Origin: Linanthus parryae
Lineage: Eukaryota > Streptophyta > Magnoliopsida > Ericales > Polemoniaceae
Length of the DNA stretch: 64,000 bases
Reading direction: 5' to 3'
Assembly (NCBI GenBank): GCA_023055425.1
Contig: JALGPY010000008.1
Coordinates: forward strand, 17,643,359 to 17,707,358
The notes under the pieces are model-generated. The model was not told the origin of the DNA and did not search any database. It saw nothing but the letters and a program-made list of their open reading frames with translations. Of the stretch, positions 41,334 to 56,000 are shown piece by piece. How positions within the stretch are numbered: the stretch's first letter is position 1; each line of letters begins with the position of its first letter. The translations under genes were made by a program, and so were the position numbers.

Positions 41334-44300
41334 CTATCTTCGTTTATGATCCCATCCTAAACCTGCCTGTCCTTTGTTTCCAACTGCCTGTATTGGTTCC
41401 AATAAACCCTTTGAACTGCTTCCAAGTGCATCTCCCTGTAGGGTAAATAACCGGGAAATATTAGAAGAGACAATTCATGAATAGTTAATGTAATTGTCAT
41501 GACCACTGACCAGAATACAAAGCCATCCATAGCGAACAAATGCCAATAAAACCCCGGATAATATAAGAAGCACCCAGCTATAAGCTCTATCAGTTCCTAC
41601 ATAGGTCTATTGGCACCACATTCACTCAAGTCCTAGTTCAAATTCTGCCCGTCTCCCCAACACCTATCCGATAGTGTAAGACACTTTCAACTACTCGGGT
41701 TTAATTCAAAGACACTTTCACCCCTTTTTGGGAAAGGGCACTCTTACCCCTTTAGTGAGTCAAACTTCGGAACACTTGCACCTCCTGATTGTATCATTCC
41801 ATAATCAAAGAGGGCAAATTTGGAACTATCAGTAACAGATCCTCACCCCTAGACTAATGGCATCACAATTAGGAAGTGCAAGAATCATGAAATTCTGCAC
41901 ATTGAAGGGGTGAAAGTGTCCTTTCCCAAACGGAAGGGGTTAAAGTGTCTTTTACCTATCAGATATTCTCATTTAAAAATTTTGGTGCAGAAAGCATCTA
42001 AATGTACTTACTCTAGAAATGAAACTGTGATTCCTCGAGTTCTTGTAAGTAGTAACTGTGAACGCAAGACATGTATTTGGAAGCACGTACCTCTTTCCAG
42101 CCCATGCCTTCTAATATCTTTCTTGCATAACTACCAGCTCCAAAGGACATGTTTAAGGCTTCATCGGCAGCTTCTTCTGTAGAAAGAGAGGATGGCTCAT
42201 AATCATCACTATCTGCTGATCTCTTTTGCCCTGGTCCTACACCAAAATCGCCGTGGAGAGCTCTTCTCTCAGCAGCTCTGTCCCTGTATGCACTACCTCC
42301 ATTCTGCAATCAATCATTACAAGTACAATTTCAGATTGATAAATTAGTTCAAGCTAATACAGTTCAAAATCTTGGTCACGCATTTGATTGGTTATATTAG
42401 ATTTGATCCGTTTTGGGGCAAAGGAAATCTTTACTTATCACTGATCCTTTTTGAGGACTTCAGACTGTCAATATGCAATGTGGACAACGATAGAAAGTTA
42501 CTTGAAGAACAGAATTCGGTTATGTGATTTAGACCAAAATAGACCACCATTACAGTAAGTCTGTCAGACAATTTTGTAGACATGAACTTGGGAACAAGCA
42601 TGAGACAGAATGACAAGGGGAAAAAATGGATTCTAAATTCTTTCCATACCCTGTCTTCCAAGTACTTTTTTTAGAAACTACACTCCACATCCACGTCCAG
42701 TGCAAGTCGATTTTTTTGAAGTACGGTCTAAGAATAAAACTACCGTCTCCACAGATTTTAACTTGAAAAAGCACATTTCTGATTAAGATAACCCAGTATC
42801 AGACATAAAACTAATAGTAATGGAATAGGAAAAGAATGTTCTGTGAAGATGTACAGGCTTGGCCATTTGTGGTTTTGCGAATCCCGAGTAGAACTCAGTG
42901 AGTCAGAAGGTATTTGAGCTATAATAACACATTTCACTGGTAACCAACAACTATGAGTTGCAATTGGCCGTAGCTATTCTGGTCTAAGAGTGGGATTGGA
43001 AGTATCCTTAATGCGGGAAATGACCTGAGAGGGCTCTTGAGTTCAGTTTTCTGTTGTTCCTAGAGCAGCTGAAAACATTTACTCTTCTAACTTCAAAAGT
43101 TCTGGGAAGCACAAATACAGATCTGGCAGGATGCCAAGTTGCAGATACACCAACACGGTATTTATAAAATGAGGAAATGGTATGGTGGGTACTGGACCTA
43201 AGGGCATAAAACAACAATTTTTTTACAGAGTAACTAATTTATGTACTTTTTTCGGAGTAAAGAGAACGGGCAAAAGAACACTAATATCAAAACCATAAAT
43301 TTTACACTTCAAACTTCATTATGTTAAAATGCAATATGAGTTGTTTACGTGCAATATGCAAGTATCCATAGTCATCTATGGCAGCATAAATGAAAGAAAT
43401 CACTTGTTTCATGGTGTCCAATCAATAGAAACATGTTTCCTCTCAATCAATAAAAACTCTTATTAAGGCAATAAAAGGGACCTTTTTCATCTCTTTTGGG
43501 GGTCATTGTCCTGTAAAGCCATTACTTCTATGTAGTGATGCAGTATTTTAACCGTTTCATGTAAAAAGTAAAACTTACACTTTTTGGTGCACCCGATTGA
43601 CCTGGCAATGGAGCTTCTTTTATTGTCTTCCGTTCATAGCCTCCACTTGATTTTGAGAGGGTTGGGAGCATCTTATCAGCTGTCAATTCTGGGAAGTCCC
43701 AATCCTTTGTTGGATTCGAAGAATCATATGCGGATAAGGAAGCCAAGTATCTTGCACTAGGATTCCGCAACTTGTACACCTGCCCTGACGAAAGTAAACT
43801 CAAGTTATGAATCAAAGATAGCCACTCAACAACGTTATGGGAGAAGAAACTACGACAAGCAAACAAGGATGGTATATAAGAGCTTAGCAACACAGAAGTA
43901 ACAATATAGCTCTAATTTACTTTGAAATCCACCTAAATCTGGCTAAGATATTTTCAAGGGAAAGCTTCGTTTAAAAACCCGTTCTTGTGAAGGAATAAGT
44001 CAGGAAAGGGTAGGCAAAGTAATACAGTTTTCCTTCGCATTTTCACCCGTCAAAACATGCCAAGACAAATACAGAATACAAATTATGTTTCTAACAGCAC
44101 ATAATGGCTCCAAGCACGTGTAAGAAGGAATGAGAGATATGGTTGTACTTGGCACAGTGCTACCATGGTAGTTGAATGTTAACCAAATTACTTCAAACTT
44201 GCTGATAGACGACAATACAGGAGTTTTTCTGGAAAATCTCTTTATCATCTCTCACACTTTTTTTTTGAGAAAATCTCTCACATTTTCTGTTACATAAAGG

Positions 44301-47300
44301 TAAAAGAACTGTCATTATAACACCAAACAGTGAGAAACAAATGCCTTTTCTCCCCTTCCAGACATATAAGCACTGATTGCAAGTATTATATAGTTTTCAA
44401 ATTTAATGGACGCCAATAACTACCTGATGTAACTCGAACAAAATCAAGCTGCACTTCACTGATTGGTGCAGTTTTGAAGAGACCACCACCAGGAGGCATT
44501 GATGGATGGAGTCGAGCAGATTGTCTCACCAAACGACCAACCAGCCTGACAACCAGTCTTTTTCCATCTTTTTTGGTTCCTGTGACTGTTGACCAATCCC
44601 ATAAATCTACCGCACGGAAATAAGGAATTAACTTCTCATCAGAATGAATGACCTGGCCATATTGCGCTTGCCAGCTTTCTTCATTCCACAAAGCACCTGC
44701 GTTGAGGAAATGAAAGCAGAGATAAGTCAAACTTCGTGGCAGACGTCCTGCTCTGGTGTGAATGCGTTTTAGCTCCGTGATATACATGAAAGAGATTGTA
44801 ATGATTCATTCAAGAAATGAAGCAGCCAGAGGTTCTAGAGTGTGTACAGCTCCAGGAAATGGGTTGCTAATGAATCCAGAGGAGTGTAAACACTTTGGTA
44901 AATCAAGGTGGCTTACTAACAGGCTCGGTTTTACTGGATGAGTGAGACACACATCGAACCAGACCATCCAGAGCCTCAGGAGAGGTTGCTTTGTCCAAAA
45001 CAAAGAAGGGTTCACAGAACAGATGCAATGCAGGGAAGAATATCTTCATTGGAGGATCACTCGACAGATCTAGCAAACAATCAACATGCATGTCCTGGGT
45101 CAGGTGGCATTCATGAGTTGACAGTTTGCCGATTGAGATGAGAACACACAGCCGTCTTTAAGCTAAAAACCAAGCATCTACATTGAAAAGAAAACTGCAC
45201 TTGCATCTAGTGCATGTCATTTCATGAGCCCAGCAGACTAGACTGAACCTTGGATTAAACATCCAGGACAAGACATGGATGTGACACTATCTGCCAGGTG
45301 ACTTGAGAGGTACGAGAACCACAATTTCATCGCCCACATGTAGCTTTGGGAGTTATGTAGTTATGTTTACATGTACCAGAAACTAAGAATCTGACACTCA
45401 AACTAGCTACTGAAATATGACTATCTTAACATGACTTTTAAGATAGGAAAGGAAGATATGTAAACCTTCATCTGAGGGAATTTCACTAGAACTTGAATAA
45501 GTGATGTCGTAATCTTCCTCAGGAATCCATTCGCCTTCTTCCAATTCGTGAGTCTCTTCACATCCTGCACTTTGATAGAACAAACCTACTTAAGCCCCTC
45601 TAAGATATCCGTGCATCTTACCAAATAAAACACAAATATTCTGACAGACCATCAACCAACATAGCCGTGCTATCTCCTTGATCTATTTCAGCGGACATCC
45701 TCTGGTCAAGAGCACCGTCTGCTTCTTGGTTGGAATAACCCGATAAATAAAGATTAATAAGTGTTTCTTCTAGCCTGACAAAAAGTTAGTTTACATCATC
45801 TATAAGGATAACAACTATTAAAGCACTGAAGGGTCAAACAATAATGAGAAAGAGACAGTGCGTAGCATACCATTCTGACGGTGGAGGGGGACATTCAGGA
45901 ATCTGACTGCTGCTGCACTCTGAGTGGCCTACCGACACAAAAGAATATTTGAATCAGATTGATGATAGCATATGCTTAACAAGTCGTGTACAAGTTCACA
46001 ATGATTCATATACGAGCCTCTAAATAAACACGTAAGCAATCATGCTTGTCAAGTCATGCAAAGTGAAGATGTTTGCATGACAATGAGTAGATGCGATTTT
46101 TGTCCTGCAGAAAAGTAGCATTCAGAAAGTCTGAACAGCACTTGAAAGAGATGATTGTGAAATAGCAGTTAAACACACAACAACTGTGCTATAATAAAAC
46201 CAAGTTTAGGGCATATTCATTAGCCACCTGTTACTCCTAGATATTCCCTGTTCCATACTTCCATGTCTCAAACTACGAATGTATAGGTTAAACCTTGTTG
46301 CCATGGAAGAAAGCTATGCATGATCCAGCACATGTTCAAAGTGTGTACTTTAAGAAGTTCAAATCACTAAGAAAACTTGATTTGATTCTTACTTACTGTA
46401 TTGAACACGGAGTTATACTTAATCACAGCAAATGGTGCCATCTCACCTGTGGCCGTGGGAGGATCATCAACACCAGTTTCTAGGTTGCATGTTTCGTATT
46501 CATTTCCTTGACTCAAGTAGTCCATTTGTTTATAAGAACGGGCATCTAAAATTGGGTCATCTCGAGTGGCACCATTGTGAACATTGTTTACATGCTCATA
46601 CATTTCAGTTTGAGCACTGGGGTCATCTTGAACAGAACTGCCATGAAAGTCAGTATCATTCTGGCACATTTCAGCTTCATCACCCTGCAATGAAGTAACA
46701 GAAAGTTCCGGATGCAGTCAATGACAAACAATACGTAAAACAACCAAATGTAAAATCATGTCGGAAGAATGACAACAATACCTCGTTTGACTCCAAAAGG
46801 ACGTAGTTCCCGTTTTCAAATTTGTAATAAAGACCGTCATTGCCATTATAATACCAGCCTGCTGATGGATCATGATAAAATCCAGTTCTGTAGCAGATAC
46901 AAAAATGAAATGTCAGAGAACTAGACGTAACAATATAAGAGTAGATATGTAGGTATAAATGAGTAATTGAGGTGCCAGAGTTCCAACGAAACCAACTTCT
47001 TAAACCAAACACGATAATCTATTTCTTGGTCACATACTTTGTCAATACCAACTCAATGTTCGACTTAGTCCATAAGCTCACACCAACCTTACCGTCAACA
47101 TGCCATAAATATAAGCCACACTGTTTTCAAACATTAGCCACCCTTAAAGACTGCATGTATTAGGTAGAGTCCAGAACAGCCACCGACAATTCCAATTACC
47201 TACTTATAAGACCTTCCAAATTTTGATATAAAAAAAATTTGCAACAAACTCACAGAAACTATCTATATAACAATGGACTATGGGGAATAAGCTATCTCCA

Positions 47301-48155
47301 AAATGTGACAAGTGGAATAGCTTATCCTCACTATATTCAAAAAACCAAACACTTTATAAACAAATTTAAAAAAAAAAAAAAAAAATCTAAAACATTTTGA
47401 AGACAAATTTCTTCTTTGGGGTCGGGTTATGCACTAGTCTACATCATAAGCTGTCATGGGGAATAAGCTATCCCCAAAATGTGACATGTAAAGTAGCTTA
47501 TCCCCACAATATCCTAGGAACCGAATACGTCATAATAAGACAATCTCAGCCATTCAAATAGGGAATTATCACATTTTGTTGTGGTCCTGCCCTTGGGCAC
47601 GTGTTATAAACTGGTTCTAGATAACACAGGGTACTACTATAGATCGGTTAGTCTCTTCCTCAAAAGAAAAACATGCACCTAATTGAGCTTCACCTAGTCA
47701 ATTGAAAAAAAAAAAAAAAACTCTTTGACAAAAAATGAAAAGCAAGGCGAGCGAAGAATAAGAACCACTGGAATTCTCAGTTCCCAAAACAGCTGCTCAA
47801 ACAAAACCAACACATTGACATGATGAATTGGCCAACAAAGTCCTAATTCGCAGAAGAGACCAGTTCATAGTTACAAATCACAATAGTGTCTTTGAAGCTA
47901 TTCTTTTGGCTAATCAAAATCCAGAGGAAAAACTAAAAACTTGCAGCGAGTAAGAATTGTGGTTCGAAAAAAAAAGCTGAATCGCAGTATCGGTAGTTGT
48001 CCGTGGAAAGCCCTAATTTGCATAAGAAAGGGTGAAATAGATAGATAGAGACCTCACCTGGCATGGAAATAGAGCTGCGATTGCTCGTCCCATTCGAATG
48101 AAGACGATCCTCCTTGCGATGATTCCACAGCGCTAGCTTCCCTCGTTGCCGCCAT
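41334..48155 (-). CDS. OCRE and G-patch domain protein, probable splicing factor
   Basis: Ten exons, all GT-AG and in frame: 48155-48058, 46887-46782, 46684-46447, 45928-45871, 45774-45650, 45564-45466, 44696-44424, 43784-43579, 42303-42091, 41435-41334; 505 codons plus stop. Residues about 20-63 form an aromatic-rich OCRE repeat (LYFHARTGFYHDPSAGWYY). A middle segment (VYKLRNPSARYLASLSAYD, about 334-352) is conserved-looking but unnamed. Residues about 455-502 are a G-patch (GSYARKILEGMGWKE, then GNKGQAGLGW), split by the last intron. OCRE domains occur in RBM5/SUA-type splicing factors and AGGF1, and G-patches activate DEAH helicases, so a nuclear RNA-processing role is likely. There is no RRM. 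MAATREAS is the first ATG after a GA-rich 5' UTR. Confidence 0.9.
41707..41953. mobile_element. Fold-back MITE in the last intron of the OCRE/G-patch gene
   Basis: Imperfect inverted arms 41707-41754 and 41904-41953 share AAAGACACTTT(C/A)ACCCC, GGGAAAGG and ACCCCTT segments. Total length is about 250 bp. The superfamily was not determined, and I found no clear target duplication. Confidence 0.55.
47277..47530. repeat. Two direct copies of a short repeat in intron 1
   Basis: GGGGAATAAGCTATC(T/C)CC is followed by AAAATGTGACA and a matching GCTTATCC(T/C)CAC at 47280-47335 and again at 47457-47511. Each copy is itself partly inverted (AAGCTAT / ATAGCTT). This is probably MITE-derived. Confidence 0.5.
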
Positions 48156-48160
48156 TTTCA

Positions 48161-48177
48161 CTCTCTCTCTCTCTCTC
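48161..48177 (-). promoter_or_regulatory. GA repeat before the OCRE/G-patch start codon
   Basis: A GA run on the - strand, five bases upstream of the ATG at 48155. Confidence 0.6.
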
Positions 48178-50029
48178 AGCCAAAGCCTCGCACTATAATT
48201 TTTCTTCTATTCCCCTCTCTGGTTAATTCAGGGCCAGGTCCGAGTTAGTATACTCCTCGGAGGGGTTTGAAGTTCGAACCTAACCAAAGGTGGTTAAGGT
48301 GGTCCCCGAACCTGGATGACTGTAACTTTTTTGAACTCGTAAACCTTACACATGTTAATGAAAGAGACCATTCACAAATTCTAAACATTTGATTGTGTTT
48401 CAATCTAATACGGTAGTCAATAAGGTGGTCAACAATACAGATGTGAATAGTAAAAGAGGGAGCTTCGTTAGTATGTAGATAAGTGAAGAATCTAGTTATT
48501 TCCTACTCTTACTGAGGTCTGGAGCTTGAGACCACGTGAACTACCTCACATGGCCCTAACGACAGAGCTAAACGGCGAGTTCAACATGGTTCATGTTCAT
48601 TGGACTGTCGTCAAGTAAATTATATGTTCGCTCACAGTGATACACACAATATGGGTGTTGACAAAAATCATTTCTTTGAGTTGCACAACCATTATCACAT
48701 TTTTTAATGCACGACGTCAATTAAATAAAAAATATTGATGTGTTAATCAATAATGCATATGAAATATAAGGATCTTCACTCCTACACTAACAATGTCACC
48801 TATATTTTTTGGGGAATAGTTTTGATGTCTTTGGGTTATTACAACTTAATTTGAAAGCTACTATACAGGCGTACTACCGTGTAATTATATTAATGTATGT
48901 GATTTGCAACTTATATGTAATATCACAGACTATTTGTTCTTCAGTTTCTCTCCACTCGAAGTGTACTACTTATCTCAGTCAAGAACAATAGAAGATCTAA
49001 TTGTCCGGATACAAATGGACACTCAAAAGATCAAACATTGTACATCTATAGCGACTCAAGTACAACGTATTAAAAGAGTTCAAAATGAGAGTGTGCCCTA
49101 TCTTTCAATTTGCAAATAAAAATAGAAGAGACACTAAATCTATATAACGTGTGCATTTTGTGAAACTAAACATCCGACAATTTGAATTTCGTACAAACAC
49201 CTATGTGCATTTTTCATTTTATGAATAGCCTCGAATCGGCAACACCGTGACTAAAACTTGACGGAGACCCATCACGTGTTTAGGGTCACAAAATGCATAT
49301 TGCATATATTTTTATGTCACAAAATGCATATTGCATATATTTTTAGGGGCATTTGTCCCTAAAATATGGTCAATTTGCTGCTCTGACACAGTCACGGAAT
49401 CATACGTCATGACCTACTTTCGCTATCCACGGGAACAAAAAATGGTTCAGAATCACACTAGACAGAGATAATCGCCATAGAGGTCAAGCAGTCATCAACC
49501 CAGAAGGACATAATGCAACATGCCGAAAAAAAGCAAATGAAGAAAATAATCTATCTTCCATCATCCCTTGAAATAAATCTTCCAAAACCAAGTGTTGAGT
49601 TGAGTGTACATTCAGCAAAATTAACAAAATTCCAAGCACAAATTGCTGTGCAACTGGAAATGCAAAGCTAAAAGAACTTGGCGAAGAAATAATGACATAT
49701 ATATAGAAAGCATAGAGCTCCACAAGAAATAGGGTAAATGGCACAAAATAAAAGAATGAAATGAAATGAAACATAATGTAAAACACGAATATATTCTCTT
49801 CAGTAACCTCGGGCTCTTGGACTTCTGCAATGGATAAGTTGTTAAAATACCACTTCAGTCATGGGATGATGCCAGAACAGCAAAAATCCCGAATCTAACT
49901 TCTGGAGGTGTCCTTGGATAAGAAGAATTCACTCGAATTGCTAGCACCTTCATATGGTCAGTCCTTTGTTAGACGAAGTTGTTGATTAGTGTCTTAGTAA
50001 GAATACGAAACATCCCAGTTGCTGGGCTC
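48178..50029. other. Intergenic between the OCRE/G-patch and AP-1 mu genes
   Basis: No gene. It includes the promoter of the OCRE/G-patch gene on the left and the 3' UTR of AP-1 mu on the right. A 30-bp unit is tandemly repeated, with one extra base between copies, at 49285-49314 and 49316-49345 (GTCACAAAATGCATATTGCA followed by TATATTTTTA). Confidence 0.55.
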
Positions 50030-53000
50030 TCATAGTCTTAGTTCGTATTCTCCAGCCATTGTTATGTATCTTACCCATGGAAGTGCCTGGTAACCACTTT
50101 TCTCAATGATTTTCAAATATCGGATCTGCAAAACAAATAAATTTCCATGTCGATACATAAGTGACCACTTACTCAAATTTCCCAAAACAAGAGCTGCTGC
50201 TCCTACATGTATAATCATGAGGTCAATGAACATTGGCAAACAGTAATAGTATGTTCTGAAGGCCTGCAGTGTTGTTGCGCAGGTGACACGACATAGAAAT
50301 AAATTTATTTATTTAGAGATTGAATGGGTTTTAATTCATCCAGTTTTTGCTGAGCGATTGAAGTTGTTATTACATTTTTATATGTTAAATTTCCCAGTAA
50401 ATTAGTTTTCCTCTTGGTTTCAAAATCTAAATGATATGAGACGATAAGAACCAGTGTCATCAATAATATTTCGATGTCTTGAAAAAGATAAAGGCTTCTC
50501 TATGTGATAAAACGCCATTCTTTTTCTTACCTAGAAACTTGGGGATCTTCTGAATTAAGTTTTGTTTTGTTGATCCTTTCGCCTTGAAATGAAAAGATGC
50601 ACAAATCTTTGGACTGAACTCATTTCTACAAACTAATGTGCTCTTGGCCCACTGACACCAGGGCGGGCCTAAACTCGCCCGACCCCAAGGTCAGAGTTTC
50701 AAACCTCTTTAGCCCACATTTCCCTGACCCCTCTACTGTAAGAAATTAATTTAGTTGTACAATAATGTTTTTGCATGACAGCCAACAAAATACTCAATTC
50801 TACAAGTAAATTAGTACTTCGTTTTACTTGTCAGTGAAATGGATAGATTTCCTACAGCAAATTTTGATAGTTAAGTAGTATCATGCCATCTTCATCCCCA
50901 TCCTTCTATGTCATCCTCGACTTTGTTAAAAGACAACCAAGATACTTCAAATGAGTGACATTTTAGAAAAAACAATTGTAAAAGAGTATCCCATCCGACA
51001 ACAAGACAAAGTAATGTAGTTATAGATAGGTACCTGAATCCCGGAGACTGTAAAGTAAGGTATCTCAAACTTCACCCTAATAGGAGCCTTTCTGTCAGGA
51101 GCTGCTTCCTCTGGAATGATGCTAGGGAGCCTAAAATCTGCCCTTAACATATATTCCTGCAGGTTTTTGTTTTCAAGGAGGTCAAAGAAATTAGAAACAC
51201 ATGGCTGAAACATCAATCTCAATGTCAATGTGGTTATCTCCGAGAAGACATACCTTGTTACCAGGAAAAGATTTTATTTTCCAAATCACTGCATCACTCT
51301 CAGGAGCATAAGTAGCAGATCCCATAGATGTTCGAATACCAGGATTTGTAGCATCAGAAGGCACATGCACCTGAATTTCAACATTTGTTGCGGTACTGCA
51401 TCCACAAAGGCAAGATAAGATACAGTGATATGACCTTCTTTAAACTGGTATGGTGGGTTGCTGGGTCTGTTCTCGGATAGTTAACAAGATTTCAAGGCAC
51501 AACTTCATCTTTTCCAGAACCCATATTTAATTGTTTTTCATGGACAGGAAGAAAGAACTAAATTACCACCAAAAAGCATGGTTAATTTACTTTCTATTTA
51601 GTAAGATTTACTGTATGTAGATTAGTCCTGGCTCCTTACAATTTACATTTGTAGGAGAAATGACGTTACTCATAAAACAATTAGCAACTTACTTCACACA
51701 TTCTCACAAAGGTATAATTTTTTCCCATCATTCCTACTGAATTAAATCCTGCTGGTACATAACATCATTTTTTGGTACTATACAATGGTGTACATTAATT
51801 ACTATAATCATTGTGCTTTACATCTGCTGATAAAACCTATATTCTTAAACAATCTTGATGGCCAATTCCCGACCCATCAGTATGCTGTGGACATTAAAAT
51901 GCAATGGGGGAAGCTTTCTAATTGTTTGTTGCATATGGACCAGATTAGGAAAGGGTATGCTTATGGTTTGCTTCACTCATTCATGAGTGCGGGGGCGGGG
52001 ACATTGATCCAACGGTGCCTGATAGTGCAAAAGTAAGAATTTTTTTTTTGTTGGAAATGCCACCAATGACTTCACTTTTATTTTGGTTAACCAAATTATA
52101 ATTCACAAAAATATACAAGGGTGAGCTGTTAGATTTTAAGAACATGGCCAATGCATGAAGTGGACTGTGGATATTGAGTAATACATCTTCCCTAGGTAAA
52201 TAAACCTAAAATCAATCATGATTTTTACTTTTTTATGAAATGTTCAAATGTAACTCTAAGCAGCCGACTCTAAGATCAGATTTTTAAAAAACAAAGGCTT
52301 ACCTGCGGTCCTTGAACTGGCTTCTCGCTTTTACCACCATCTCAACACGACTCCTCGAATGCCTTTCAACTTGAGCTTCTACCCAAATGAGAGGTTTCAC
52401 CTGAGTTCATGAGATGACATGAGAAAAACTCCGTGTGTTGAATACCTAGGGAAGTTATTTGTTAGTTGAAATTGCATGCCAGTTGATTCCCATGCAGTGA
52501 TTTCATAGAATATATATGTAATACATCATTCAAAGCAAGCTCACCCACAAGGAGAACTAAGCAAATAGGCCACAGAAAGAGCACTTAATATCGAAATGGC
52601 AGTACAAAACTACAGACGAACCTGGGTGCTGAGTCTATATGTCATCAGATCAAATGATCCATCAGGAGGTATGAAAGATATTGTGCGATCATTCTCAAAC
52701 CGAGCCAAACGTACACACCTAAAGAAACAAAATGAAGAACCTTAATAGCATAAGTCTGCCTTGAACAAAGAAATACAAGTGAAACTACAATGAAAACCTG
52801 GCAATAGTTGCACACACTCGCGCTGAACGATCCACAAAAAATATAAACAAATGGTATTAACCAACAGTGAACAAAACCAGTAAGGGTGTTGCTTACTGAT
52901 GAAACTTGATATCATCCAGATCAATGGCTTTTCCTTTAATTGACCGACCTTGAGCTTCCAACAGAATTCTGTCGTTAAGGCCAAGCTTGCACTCTGGCAT

Positions 53001-56000
53001 ACCACTAGAAGACAAGGCGGGTCGTTACTTTATTGTTCCTATGTTAAACACATAAAGAGAATCATGCTTGACAAACATACTTCGTAACAAGCAGATGCAT
53101 AAAAACCAGAAAATGGATAGATATACTACCCACTTTGTTTGGATCACTAATCAGTAACACAATCTAAGACATGATGGCAACGGTGATAGATTTTCCATTG
53201 TTAATTTGTTATATACAGATTAGTATCATAAAGAAACTTTACATATCCAAATGTTGCAGCCAAATTGTGTCCTACATAAACAGGAAGTGCTGGAAGTAGC
53301 AATATAACTGTCCTTATTGTTCGAATTTCAGAGTGACCAGAAATTTATTAATGCCTCAAGGCTCAAACTTGATTCTATTTCATAAAAGTCTCCCGTTTCT
53401 TGATCGATACCGAAAAATAGATACTAGCAAATTCAACTGTTTTTTTCACATGAAAGATTCAACTTTTAGAATACAAATTTCCAATGATCTACAAGTACTC
53501 CAAATTCTGCGCATTGGTACCGTCTTGAATTAACGAGATAGTTTGAACTCATGCTTCTACAATTTAGCAAAATACACCTAAACACAGTTAAAGGGTATTG
53601 TATAAAGACCTGGGAAGCACGGGTGCTGCTGGGAGGCCGTGCACCCGCACAAGGTGCTTGTGGGTGCTTGTGGGTTATTTTGAAAGTTTTAGTTGAGTGA
53701 TTTTCTAAACTACAACTACATTTAACCAAAACAGCAACTTTTATGACTTAAGTTTGGACCATCATTGTTTTATTTTCATTTTTGCATGTAAACGAATATC
53801 TCGCAAACACTATAGATACATATATAAACACATGTAAATTTGCCACACCCGCACCACTAATTTTGGAAAATTGGCGCACATGCACCCCGTACGCGCACCC
53901 GTACCCGCGAACGCACCCACACCCGTACTTCTTAGATAAAGACACACTTCTTATTTTGTCAGTAGTCAATGGGTCGCTTATTGCTTCAATTCCCTCAAAT
54001 TGATAGACAGCCAACAACACATGACAGGCAAATATAGATCAGTCAAGATTTCAGGTGGTACGTAATAGAAGATAAAGAAGTCAAGTGTAGTGAAATTGAC
54101 CTTGGAGCTTTCTGGACAAAGGAAGAGGACCTTTCTGCAATTCTATCAAGTCAAAGGACTCATGTGAGCTCCGACCAAAGCTGACAAACCTAAGATAAAG
54201 ACCATAGGACTCATGTAAACACTAGCAAACTTATGTATCATTCCTGCTAGTATTAATTAACTGGAAATTGATCCAACGGTCCCGAATATGACCGTTGGAT
54301 AGCCCTTGTATTTAAGTTTATTTTACCTTAATTTTACCCTTAATGGAACATTCACGTTCTCTCACTACCTCTCTGCTTATCTCTCTATTCATGGGATGAG
54401 TTATCCATCTCTTCACACAAACCTGACCGAGTGTTTCTTTCAGTACGAAGGACCTACAATGAAAATCGCAACTTAACAGAAAAGTTCTCTTTCCATTTGT
54501 TTTATTCATAAGGGAGAGCAGTTAAAAATTTGGACTTCATATTTTCAAACGACCAATACCAACTTTTAAATCCTGGCCAGCAGGAAACAAGAAAAATTAT
54601 GGAAACCGTAGTTCAAAATGTATTTGATTTCAGGCAAAGATAGATCATGATTCAGTTGGAACAAAGGTATAATTCACAGACCTTAAGTATGTCCTCATTT
54701 TCAAAGCTCCAACAACATCCGAACGGATTATTTGCCCATTGCTGTTAACTAATATGTTAACGCTTTCCACCACATCCAAGAAAACCTAAAAGAGCATAAC
54801 AAAAGGAACTCTGTTACTTAAATAAGTAAAAGTGGTTCGAAGATATCAACTTATCGTGGAAATAAAATCTACCCACTTCATTTTTCTTGTATTGTACTCC
54901 TTCACTGCGCCACGATACAGCATTTGTTACAGCCATAGGTGGCCGCTGTGTAGCTTCCATCCTGTAAGCATCAGTCTTGATGAACTCACTGAGAATCCTA
55001 GCTTCTGTATATTGAGGATAACCAAAGTCCATCATCTCATCCAGCAGCTCATACTGGTAAACATGCAAGGCATTAGCTCAATGAAGCCCAAAAGAATGGG
55101 TACGTCTCAGTAAGTTTGCATCTTTTCTTACCACTACTACAAAATTATCTCTGAGAGATTCCTCTTCAAACTCCTCGAAGTAATGCTTAAAAACCTGTAA
55201 TTAAACAAGTGGATTTGAACTATCATTACACTATTCCCTCCATCCTATTTCAGAAGTATTTCTCCAACCAAAGGCAAAGAAAGATCAGATTCTGAAAGTA
55301 CTTACATCGACTATCCGGTGCAGAAAGAGAAGAAGGCTGGCAGCATTGCAGTTCTGCCTTGATGCCGTCATTAAGAAAACGTTATTGTGTTGTATGAACA
55401 TGTAGGTCACACCATTGTCATAGCCCACAGGACCATGAGACTCTATGTCACCCTAAATCAATCAAATAGAGAAGTAATCACTATTATTGGAGATCAGTGT
55501 TTTGGACCATAACCCGGCTTATCAATGAAATAAATCGAACATAGTTAAGCAAACCGACGGGTAATCCCTAATGTGGACTTTCAGTAACTGACAGACCGGT
55601 ACACTGCGACAATGGCACATTATTTTCCATGTGAGTTTGTTCAATATGCTAGTCTAAGTGCATGTTAGGCATCAAAGATTTCAATTCATTTAAGAGGTGT
55701 TTTCAGCTAATTTGGTCTGGTAGCAAGAAAGTTTTCAGTTGAATATCTGCAGCCTAAACTAAATTTTTGCAGTTGAAGAATCTACAATAATGGAGCTTAA
55801 ATTATACAACATGTAAGAATCTTCTGGTGTAAATCTTAAAAAATACACCTGTAATGTGTTCTTGACACTAGCATGAAGAGATATCAGTCATGAGTGAGTG
55901 TATTATAGTAATTGTTCAGAAGTTCTATAGACTTTTTTGTCAAATAAATGAAACTTATAATAAATGGTTCCAGTTCATAACAAACAGATACTCAGTTCAG

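Noticed and set aside
50640..50745. Possible tRNA-derived SINE with a B-box-like phrase
   Set aside because: GTCAGAGTTTCAAACC is only a weak match, and I could not find an A box or a poly(A) tail in place.
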